NCBI GenBank assembly: GCA_037127255.1
Contig: JBANSL010000006.1
Coordinates: forward strand, 86,538,107 to 86,602,106
Origin: Persicaria tinctoria
Lineage: Eukaryota > Streptophyta > Magnoliopsida > Caryophyllales > Polygonaceae
Reading direction: 5' to 3'
DNA length: 64,000 bases
Part shown: positions 55,455 to 64,000 of the stretch, piece by piece
How the letters are laid out: each line of letters starts with the position of its first letter
Numbering within the stretch: position 1 is the stretch's first letter
Program-made: the position numbers and the translations under genes
Notes under the pieces: model-generated
Databases searched by the model: none
The model's input: only the letters and a program-made list of their open reading frames with translations
What the model was told of the DNA's origin: nothing

Positions 55455-57128
55455 ATGAACTTCACGTTGTTTGGCGAGGAATTTAGAAACTAGCACCATG
55501 ACGAAGGATGGAATAACGGGCTAAATCTTAATGACCCATCTAATGAAGAGGCTCAACACCAGCAAGGCGAAAACATTCCTTCGCAACCGTTCTGGAACGC
55601 TGCTCCAACACCCCCATCTAATCAATATGGAATGTAGGAAGGCTTTCCTCTATACCAATACTTCACAGGCAATTATTATAATCCCTTCTACGGTCAAGCC
55701 CCGAACATTGTGCCTCCCTGACATGATCCTTACTATTATTAACAGCCGCAAGATCCTACACACATCGCGTTCAACCCTATTCCCGATCTAGACGATGATC
55801 CGCTGAACTGCGGACTGCATAACGAGAACAACAGTGCTAATAAAAGGTCTCGTGAAAACAATGACATGGATATATCTTCACCGTATAACTCTTCTGGAGG
55901 ACCTGACCAATCCATAAAGACGAGCCTATATTCCCCTCCTTTTCTGCAAGAAGATACGCGAGACACCTGTTCCCAAAAGGTGGAGAGCTGTATCAATCGC
56001 AAAATACATAGGGAATTATGGCCCCAACAGCCACATGACCCATTTCACAACATCAATGGGGATGAACGAGAAAAATGACGCTATGTTTTGTCGGTCATTC
56101 CCTTCCACACTAAGGAGAGTGGCTTTGATGTGGTTCACCAACTTGCCCTGGTCATCTATAAGCAGCTTTGCCCAACTGTTCGACATCTTTGTTGCTCATT
56201 TCGGCAGCGCTTGCATGTGGAAACGCACCTTGCTGGACCTGAACTCCACCAAGCAAGAACTGTCTGAGTCCCTGGGAAGTTTCTTTAGTAGGTTCACCAC
56301 CATGGTCGTTCAAATCTCAAAATTCAATCATGAATCTGCCAGCACCATCCTAATCGGCAACCTTGTTGAAGGTGACTTTAAAACATACTTGTTTAAAAAA
56401 GTGCATCACACCTATGATAAGCCGCTCCACCTCGTAACCTTGCAGATCCATGCCATGAAAGCTGCCGGCTCTAGCTCACGATCAAATGAAGCAAAGCCCT
56501 CTTTGTTTCACAAGATAACCAATAAATTTCGCGGGAGAGGAGGTTAGGATGCTCATCCTCACAACAACCAACATTGGCAACCCCTTGTCGCTCCCTAGAA
56601 GGCTCCTGGCAACGAGGTACAATACAACCAATTTACTGGTCCAAACCCACTGACTGCCCCGACCAATGTGATGATTGCACATCCCCAGATGGTACATTCT
56701 CCTATATATGGAGTTCCGCCGTCTCCTCTTCCCAGAAAGATGTGCCTTTCCAAATCAGCATGCCACTCGCGGTCCGTAATCTACCCGTCGCACCACCACC
56801 CCAGTGTAATCCTCCCTATGCCCCAAGAGAGAGAGGAAGTGGAGGATACCCGTGAGGCCGCGGTGGACGAAACGGAAACAGAAGAGGCTGATACCAACCC
56901 CCACCCAGAGATGTGTCAGGCGCTCCGGAGGCTAGATCCTCATCAATTAGGGCCTCGTATTCCAACCGGGACAATCGAAACCCACCCCCACCCGATGGGT
57001 GAATCAACACCATTGCGGGCGGGCCATCTTTCTTCGGGACTGGTAATCAAGAGAGGAAGAATTATGAAAGAGAGGGTAGGCAACCTTTATCCGAGTTTAG
57101 CGTCAAACAGGCTTCTACAAAGCAAGAA
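55455..57128 (+). pseudogene. Tat-type gag
   Basis: Starts MNFTLFGEEFRN at 55455, then a stop. The frames continue with a proline/asparagine-rich N-terminal part, DLDDDPLNCGLHNENNS (about 55787), and the capsid-like core at 56035-56547: NDAMFCRSFPSTLRRVALMW, FAQLFDIFVAHFGSACM, LGSFFSRFTTMVVQISKFNH and GDFKTYLFKKVHHTYD. A basic, arginine-rich tail follows. At least four stops or shifts. Forms the particle shell in active relatives. Confidence 0.75.
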
Positions 57129-57540
57129 GTGTTGAATTTCTCCTTTTCAGACGCTCGTGATCTTAGGATGCCACATTCGGATCCTCTGGTCTTTCATGTG
57201 CATCTGGGAATGAAGAGAGTCAGATGCCTGCTAGTGGACACCGGTTCCTTAGTGGACGTTCTGTACTGGAATGCTTCAAACAAATGGGCATCACAGAGAG
57301 CACCCTATGCTGCTACTCAGGGAAACTCATCACATTCTCAAGAGACAAAGTCGAAGTGGCTGGGACCATCAAGCTCGCCCTAACCCTGGGAACAGCTCCA
57401 AGCCAAAGAACTTACATGATAGAGTTCACGGTAGTTCGTTTACAGTCTATTTGCAATGCCATCATGGGTCACGTTAGCCTCTTTGGCCGTGTTAGCCTCT
57501 TCAAAATTTAGATAGCCTGCTCATTTTACCATTTTGGCAT
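57129..57540 (+). pseudogene. gypsy protease domain
   Basis: NFSFSDARDLRMPHSDPLVF, then RCLLVDTGSLVDVLYW with the catalytic DTGS intact. After a frameshift come GKLITFSRDKVEVAGTIKLA and FTVVRLQSICNAIMG. The VSLFGR stretch just before 57500 is a small internal duplication (GHVSLFGRVSLFKI). Confidence 0.75.
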
Positions 57541-58812
57541 AAAATTCCCATGCATAGATCGAAAAGTGGGAGAAGTTCATTGAGAGAAATCGGAGAGAAG
57601 GGTTTGTTATCTAGCCTCGGTAAAGAAAGACCACGATTGGGTTTTCGCGGTCAATGACAAAAGCCAAGAATCCTTAATTTCATAAGTGGCTGAGAATGAT
57701 GATCAAGTGGTCATTTCTAAGAACCTTGAAGCAGATTTGGAAGTACGACCTGAAAAGATCGCGCATAAAATTGCCAAGGAAAAAGCTGCCTTCTTTTTGT
57801 TCATCAATAACACAGAAGCTCTCTATCACGGGCACAGCTTGGAAGCCCCCATTTTAAGTCGTGTCAAAGAAATCCTGAAAAACTCGTGAGACGTCTTTGC
57901 GTGGTCACCTTAGGATCTGAAAGGCCTCCCCCGCAAAATCGCGGAACATTATCTCTGGCTCATCCATGGCACGAAACCTGTATGTCAAAAGAAAAGAAAG
58001 ATGGCGGAAGAGAGGGCTGAGGCAGCCAAACAAGAGGTCGACAAACTTCTTCAAGCCAGATTCATTTGCGAAATCAACAACTCAAACTTGGCTTTCAAAT
58101 GTAATCCTTGTCAAGAAGAGAAATGGAAACTGGAGGACGTTTGTCGATTTCAAAGACCCAAACAAAGCATGCCCTAAAGACAACTACCCCCTCCCTTCCA
58201 TTGACGACCTAGTGGACACCATTGCTGGCCACACCACGCTAAGCTTCCTCAAAGCATACTCAGGCTACAACCAGATCAAAATGAGTCAACATGACAAAAA
58301 AGCACGACCTTCATCACCAACCAGGGCACCTTTTGCTCTAAGGTAATGCCATTCGGACTAAAAATCGCAAGCGCAACTTTCCAGCGAATGATCGATAAAG
58401 TTTTCTGGTCTCAAATTGGAAGGAACATCGTAACCTACGACAATGACATCGTTATCAAGAGTCTAGGAAAAGAAAGTCATCCGGTTGACCTCCAAGAAAC
58501 CATCAACGCCCTTAGATTAAATCGCGTTTGTTTGAACCTAGAGAAGTGCGTGTTTGGGCTCGATTCGGGGAAATTTTTAGGCTTCATGATTCACCACCGA
58601 GGGATTGATGTCAACCCATCAAAGGTGGAAACCATACTTGACATGAGCCCCCCAAAGACTCTCACAGACATTCAGAGACTCAACGGTTCTATTAACTACT
58701 TAAGCAGGTTTTGTTCGCGATTAGCAAATAATTCCCTACCTTTCTTGGAGCAATTGAAAAAAAAGGACATGTTGAATGGAGCTCCATGTTGGATAAGGCT
58801 TTCAAAAGCATG
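57541..58812 (+). pseudogene. gypsy reverse transcriptase
   Basis: Blocks in order: AHKIAKEKAAFFLF, LKGLPRKIAEHYLWL, then across frames ARFICEINNSNLA, NWRTFVDFKDPNKACPKDNY, DNYPLPSIDDLVDTIAGH, MPFGLKIASATFQRMID, then YDNDIVIKS (expected Y[V/I]DD; the first catalytic Asp is changed to Asn) and GKFLGFMIHHRGIDVNPSKV. The end (FLEQLKKKD, then EWSSMLDKAFKSM) is cut by the solo LTR at 58813 and resumes at 60011. Confidence 0.8.
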
Positions 58813-60010
58813 TGATAGAGTATATTTTAGTCATGTTTTTAGTATATATTTGCATATTAATTTAGAGCATGTTTACATGTTTTATAGCTTATTTGTTATT
58901 ATTTAGTTTTCGGAGTCTACACCCGTGTTTTGTTTATTTCAGGTATTTTGAAGCTAATTTGGAATAATTCGTATTTGACAAATTATATGAGGCCGGGTGC
59001 GGGTTGAAGTAGAGATCATATTCTAAACATATTTCAAATGGAGGAGGATTGGGCTAGTTATTGCGCCGGGCTAATATTTCAATTGGACCGGACTGAATAT
59101 TAATCAAAGGAAGGGAAGAGCCCACGTTGCCACGTGATGGAAGCTGCTACATACTACTTTATTTTATAGCTTATAATCAGTACGTTAGTTAGATAGATTA
59201 GATATATATTAATATTATATATAGATTAGTTAGATTAGTTTTTTCATGTTATATATAATACATACATTCATACGAAGCGAAGAACGTGACCGGTCGTGAG
59301 TCAGTTTACCTCTTAAACCTTAACTATGTTTTGTCTTATTTTTATGGAGGTCTAAACTCTCCCGTTCCGTCTATAATTTGAAGCTTTGTTTGATTGAGTT
59401 GTGAGTTTCTGAATCTTGTTCCTTATTTCCTATATTGAATGTTTCGACTTCTTTGTGCTTGAATGATTGATTGTTTTATTTTATCTTGTCTGATCAACTT
59501 GGTAGAATCAATTCAATTGCTAGGGTTTTGTAGATTCCTGATTGTGAACCTTAACCCAAGTGGCAAACTTATCCCTTTAGGGCTGATTGAACTAATTGGA
59601 TGGGTAGGAAGTTGAATGTGTTGTTAAATCCTTCTTTAGGGACTGTTCGATTGATAAGGGTTTCTAGGACTGATTGGACTAGTAACTATATTAGGTCGGG
59701 ACAAGGGCATTCATAGGAATCATAATAGGACAAGAGGAGGTTACAATATCAATTCAACCAAATAAGGTGGATAGTTGTAGGTAGAACGATTTTCTCTAAA
59801 TTGCTTTGCATTAATTTGTTTATAGTTTATTTTATTTTCTTTCTTATTTTCACCACCCAAAAACCCCCCGTTTCATACTAATTGGTAAATAAACTTAACA
59901 TAGGAATAACTTGATTCTCTGTGGGATCGACTCGTACTTACCACGCTACATTAGTTAGGTAGGTTCGAATATATTTTGATACGGTTTAGGCGACTAAAAA
60001 TCGTCCATCA
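58813..60010 (+). mobile_element. solo LTR of the Athila-like family, in gypsy pol
   Basis: Starts TGATAGAGTAT and ends CGTCCATCA. The 5-bp target duplication GCATG (58808-58812 and 60011-60015) is exact. Its middle is the reverse complement of the LTRs at 2999-4417 and 7552-8938 (for example CAATTGCTAGGGTTTTGTAG and CTTTAGGGACTGTTCGATTG). Removing it restores the pol frame across the join (AFKSMKEYVATLPTL). Confidence 0.9.
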
Positions 60011-60430
60011 GCATGAAAGAATACGTCGCAACACTTCCTACTCTTCACTACCCTCGCGAACACGAAATACTACCATCAGCACCGTGCTCACAAGGGAATC
60101 CAAATTCCCTATCTATTTCGCTAGTAGAGTCCTACAACCCGCGGAGTTTGGATACACCCCCATTGAAAAAATGGCCTTACCCATCATCTTCGCCGCCAGA
60201 CGAATGAGACCATATTTCTAGGCTTACATCATTGAAGTACTCTCTGATATGGCCCAACATCAGATTCTTCACTCACCGTCACTCTCTGGGAGATGGTGAA
60301 ATGACAGTGGAGTTATCAGAGTTTGATGTCAACTTTAAGCCCCGGAAAGCTCACCTAGCTCAAGCACTGGCCGATTTTGTAGTAGAAGCGACCATTAGAG
60401 ACTCACAAGATCGTGAGGGAGAAGACTAGG
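60011..60430 (+). pseudogene. gypsy RNase H domain
   Basis: KEYVATLPTLHYPREHEI, then across a shift FPIYFASRVLQPAEFGYTPI and EKMALPIIFAARRMRPYF, then MTVELSEFDVNFKPRKAHLA and QALADFVVEAT. These are the usual YFxSRxLxxxExxYxxxEKxALA and ELSEFDIxYxPRxAIKAQALADFxxE blocks. Broken by a stop near 60221 and frameshifts. Confidence 0.75.
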
Positions 60431-60439
60431 CCATCAATG

Positions 60440-62158
60440 TGATGGTTCTATGTCCACAGGTGGCTGCAAGGCCAGAGTCACAATATCAAGGCCAAGTGGT
60501 GAGATTACCGACTGTCTTTTCAACTTCTCTTCAAGGCCACCCACAACGAAGCAGAATATGAAACATTGATAGCCAGAATTGAAAAAGCATTGATCAACGC
60601 GACCCGTCAGGTCCAAATCTTCACTGATTCGGAAGTAGTTTCCCAACAAGTCAAATGGGAGTATGACAAGACAAAATCGTTGGATTCCTATCAAAAGAAT
60701 ATCCAAACTAACCAACTAGTATAGCTAGTATGTCTAGAGTCGATCCACAAGGAACTACCGTTACTTTAAGCGTTATAATCACCAACAAGAGTAAACAAGG
60801 GGGGTTGTAGAGATGTAAGGATGCAACGAATTGAATAAGTAAATAATGGTGATTGTTGTAAAAAATGATGAATGAGATGTTTCACCTACGATTCTCAACT
60901 TTGGTTCGTCTCCTTGATCATAGTTCTTCCTTCTAGTTGTATATTTTCTATATCCACTCTTATCTTGATTTAAATAGATTATTAGTCCTATGAGTCCTAA
61001 TAATCCTTTATTCCTAGGCAATCTTAACACGGATTAAGGTTTAATCCTAGGAATAGCACTAAGTCTCAAGATATATTAAGCTTATAAGCAATATCGATTC
61101 CCTAAAGAACTAACATTTAACCTATAGTCAATTTCTTATACAATCAAGCTTTTCTATGAGATCCACTCAATTGTATTTGCTACTTTGGATTAGGTTTCAC
61201 AAACGTATGAATCAAAACCCTAGCAATGATGCAATTCTAACGAGGTCGCGAATCAAGATAGAATCAACACCAACAAGCAATTAAAGCACAAAGAAATTGA
61301 AGTAGATAATAGAAAACAACTAGAATTCCAAACTCACAATTCAACAAAACCAAGTCTTGATCGTAGGCAAAACAAGATGAGTTTATTTGCTCATGCTCCT
61401 AAACGGCGTCTCTCAATTCTTCAAAGGATAAAAGATAACCTAAAAACAACTAATTTCTGTCTTTAAATACCTAAAAAGGCCGTAATAAAAACCTAGAAAG
61501 TATTTCCTAAAGATAGGCCCAACTTAAGAGGCATAAAAAACCGGCGCTGAATCCGGCCCAGGAGAACCGCGACCAGGCTGCGGGTGCTGCCGAGAATTGG
61601 CGATCTGCTATACTGGCCACGGGTGTGGCCATGGGTGCGGTTTTCCGTCTTTCCTTCTTCCTCTGGCCGCGAGTGCTTTTTTATCTCTTGTATACCCTTT
61701 GCCTCTTCCTTGTGCATTCCAACTTGGTTTCTCTAGCTCGTTCTTGCCTCCATATGATCCATATGACTCTCATGAATGACCTCCTCCCTTCTGCGACTCC
61801 AAAATCTGCAATTACTCGCTAAACTTGTGTAGATTCCGCACTTAAGTACCAAATAAGCAAACAAGTAAACTAAACCCTTAACATGCAATATATACATCTA
61901 AATGACCCTAAAACTACTCTATAATGCCTATCTAAATATGCATTATCAGAGTACGAAGCAAAAAGGGGAATGCTACCCGAATATCTTGCTCGTGTGCAAA
62001 TGCTTACGATGGCTTTCTGCCATTGCTCAATTTCATCTATCCCCTGTGAACAAAATAGGTGAGCTGATATCTTGGCCCGAATAGGAGCCAACTTACCCCT
62101 CGATTTAAGCGACCATGTGGTGATCGAACGAAAGCACGCTCGGGGGATCCACAAGGGG
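60440..62158 (+). pseudogene. second RNase H-like domain (Tat lineage), split by a solo LTR
   Basis: ATHNEAEYETLIARIEKALI (about 60537) and IFTDSEVVSQQVKWEYDKTK lie before the insertion. After it (61954-62155) come MLPEYLARVQMLTMAFCHCS, CEQNR, a stop, ADILARIGANLPLDLSDHVV. The frame across 60663/61954 reads WEYEAKKG when the solo LTR is removed. The domain is an extra RNase H-like copy in Tat elements, usually lacking full catalytic residues. No integrase follows. Confidence 0.75.
60664..61948 (-). mobile_element. second solo LTR of the Athila-like family, in gypsy pol
   Basis: On - it starts TGATAATGCATATTTAG at 61948 and ends TTTGTCTTGTCA at 60664. The 5-bp target duplication GAGTA (60659-60663 and 61949-61953) is exact. 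It shares the structural landmarks of the family (TCGATCCACAAGG near its U5, a run of TAATCCTA...GGAATAGC blocks, and a GC-rich patch at 61548-61645) but is well diverged from the one at 58813. Confidence 0.88.
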
Positions 62159-62187
62159 GTTGTTGTGTGCTGAATCTGCCATGTTTT

Positions 62188-64000
62188 ACACTTAAGTTTA
62201 TATCGATTTCTGCATACATTTCATTCATTTGGGCTAAAATAGTACATAATCTATGTAGTTTATGTTTATTTGCCAAATTATGGAATCTACACTAGTTTCT
62301 ATTTAAATTCGCAGAATTCGAGGCAAATTACAACAATTCTAAGGAAGGTCAGAAAAGCTCGGAAAACAACTACAGAAGTCCAGAATCCGAGAGTACAGAA
62401 CCAGGAAAAACCGAGCTGAAGCCAGAGCTACTCTATGTCGAGTACACCTTACTCGATCTCGAGTAGAGAACCCGAGCAGACTTGGTCGACAAAGCCTGAT
62501 CGGGGAAACCAAGTCCGAGGCAACCTGACTCCGAAAGCCAACTCGATCTCGACAAGACCTAGTCGAGATCGACGACACCTCAGCGCCACACCCGGAGTCG
62601 AGAAGAGGAGCTGATCGAGAAGCCGAGGACGAAGACGTCGAGCACATCTCTACTCGATCTCGATGAGACCTTGTCGAGATCGACGAGCCACCCAACGCCT
62701 GTCCGAGTCCATGCCGAGGAGGAGTCCTCGACATCACCAGAGAGTCATGTTCGACCACACCCCTAGTCGATCTCGAGGAACCCTAGTCGAGATTGACGAC
62801 ACCCAGGAGCCCAGATCCGAGCCTGTCGAGGACTAGCTAGCCGAGACGACGAGCCGAGCCAGTCGACCACAACTCTACTCAAGATCGACTAAACCTTTGT
62901 CGAGATCGAGTAGACCTCCAGAGACGCGTTACTCGGTTCGACGAATCCTACTCGACTTTGAGTTACTTGGGCACGAAAGAAGTCGAGTTGGCCGAAATCT
63001 ATCATCATCTATCTATGGAAGAAAGATCTATCAACATGAAGACATATTACCTAGTTTAGATATATTTTTCCTTTAAAGATTTATTTCCTTTAAGCATTTT
63101 ATTTATCTTTAAGCTTTAAGTAGATATAGATAGAAGATTCTATCCTTGAGTAGCAAGGAATAGAAGGCTATAAATAAAGCCCTAGGGGCTGAGCATTAGG
63201 CATCTTATTCGAATTCAGAAACACAATCAATTTCATTCAAGTAAGTAGGAGTAGAGAGAGAGAGTTTGTAAGCTTTCTTTATTTAAATTCAATACAAGTT
63301 AGTTTCTTTTGTTATTTAATGTCTTTCTTGATAATGAAGAGCGAGTAGTCCACCCGCTTCTGGGGCTGGGGTGAGCCCGACAGTGGCCATGTGAGGTGAT
63401 GCGGTAAAGGTCAGATCTTGTTATGCGATTCGTCTTCTATCCCTATGAGCATGATTCTTTTGCGAGAGTTGAAGGTGATCCTTGTTTGTGTTATTGAAGC
63501 GAAAGTAATCTTAATACAACTTGGATTAATTATGTGAAAAGGGTTAGTAACAATTAGGGTTTATGCGAAAGCCTATATATGCCTATTTGTTAGTAACGAA
63601 AGTTATTTTTGATGGAAAGCATGATCTTTTATGCCTTTATGTGTCACTTTGCACGGTTACCGTTGTGGTGTTGATACCCTGGCTTTGGAAGTTATTTATT
63701 ATATTAAGTTTATTTCTGTCGAAATCTGCGATTCTATGTTCGAAATTGCAATTTAAATTTTCTGAGTTTTTGGTCGATACAGACGAGGGACTTGTCGAGA
63801 TCGAGTAGGTCCCTTGTCGATCTGGAGTAGCATCTTGTCGAGATCGAGTACTGTGTTGTCTGAGTCGAGTTACTATCGTCGATTTTCAGTTTCTGTTTTT
63901 ACTATTTCTTGTCAATCTCGAGTTGTGCTTGTCGAGATCGAGTTGCCCTTGCTGGGTTTGCTGTCTGCTGTGATTTCTGAGTTTCTGTTTTCCAGTTCTG
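62188..64000 (+). repeat. LTR-like sequence rich in TCGAGATCGA motifs, runs off the window
   Basis: Gypsy pol coding stops at about 62158, and a new sequence begins near TGTTTTACACTTAAG (62184 or so). It has no gene. It contains a U3/R-like stretch (TAGGGGCTGAGCATTAGGCAT at 63183; AAGCCCTAG) and GCGAGTAGTCCACCCGCTTC...GGTGAGCCCGAC at 63341-63375, of the sort seen in Athila-type LTRs. The far end is outside the window, so neither end nor target duplication can be checked. Confidence 0.4.
62440..62960. repeat. cluster of TCGAGATCGACGA words
   Basis: More than a dozen variants of CTCGATCTCGA / GTCGAGATCGA occur in both orientations, mixed with GAGTAGA and CGAGCC words. The motif returns at 63795-63945 (GTCGAGATCGAGTA, four times). 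Confidence 0.75.

Larger units (their letters stand above)
54539..62158 (+). mobile_element. Tat-type Ty3/gypsy element with two nested solo LTRs
   Basis: Order on +: LTR 54539-55300, primer-binding context at 55301, gag from 55455, protease 57129-57540, RT 57690-58812, solo LTR, RNase H 60011-60430, a second RNase H-like domain 60440-62158 split by another solo LTR. The extra RNase H-like domain marks the Tat lineage. Integrase and the 3' LTR are absent before 62188. Many frameshifts; inactive. Confidence 0.85.

Overview
This is a stretch of nuclear genome from a flowering plant, most likely a eudicot. It is AT-rich and packed with nested Ty3/gypsy, Ty1/copia, LINE, Helitron, hAT-like and MITE-like elements. 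It carries one gene that looks intact: an intron-rich casein kinase 2 catalytic subunit of the plastid-targeted plant type. Species cannot be named from the sequence alone.

Layout. 1-785: decayed gypsy (Athila-like) gag remnant. 797-11789: a decayed L1-type LINE on +, split at 2999-8938 by an Athila-like LTR element on -, whose insertion is marked by TG...CA ends and a near-perfect 5-bp target duplication. 11801-12330: gypsy protease fragment on -. 12571-17768: a non-coding LTR element on - with two 592-bp LTRs, a GGGGG target duplication and arrays of a 76-79-bp repeat. 17774-21404: unassigned sequence, a MITE-like element and a POLD3 pseudogene on +. 21405-26737: remains of a Tat-type gypsy element on - (gag, primer-binding region, two abutting LTRs), interrupted by a 2.8-kb solo LTR with target duplication CTCCG.

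27914-38540: the CK2 alpha gene, ten coding exons whose joins all keep frame and give 440 residues. Intron 2 holds a 248-bp hAT-type MITE. Intron 4 has been expanded to 6.2 kb by an antisense copia element, and also holds a degenerate copy of part of exon 4 and a duplicated splice-acceptor context.

39999-48836: a MITE-like inverted-repeat element split by an almost full-length LINE on - (40035-48177) with a 20-bp target duplication. 48879-54143: a Helitron on - carrying intron-containing fragments of three unrelated housekeeping genes (RPS13, BOP1, PIGN), all in one orientation. 54539-62158: a Tat-type gypsy element on + (LTR, gag, protease, RT, RNase H, second RNase H) into which two solo LTRs of the Athila-like family have inserted, each with a perfect 5-bp target duplication. 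62188-64000: an LTR-like sequence rich in a TCGAGATCGA motif, running off the window.

The most interesting object is the exon-capturing Helitron at 48879-54143. Next come the rearrangements around the CK2 alpha intron 4/exon 5 junction and the layered insertions that can be ordered by their target duplications.
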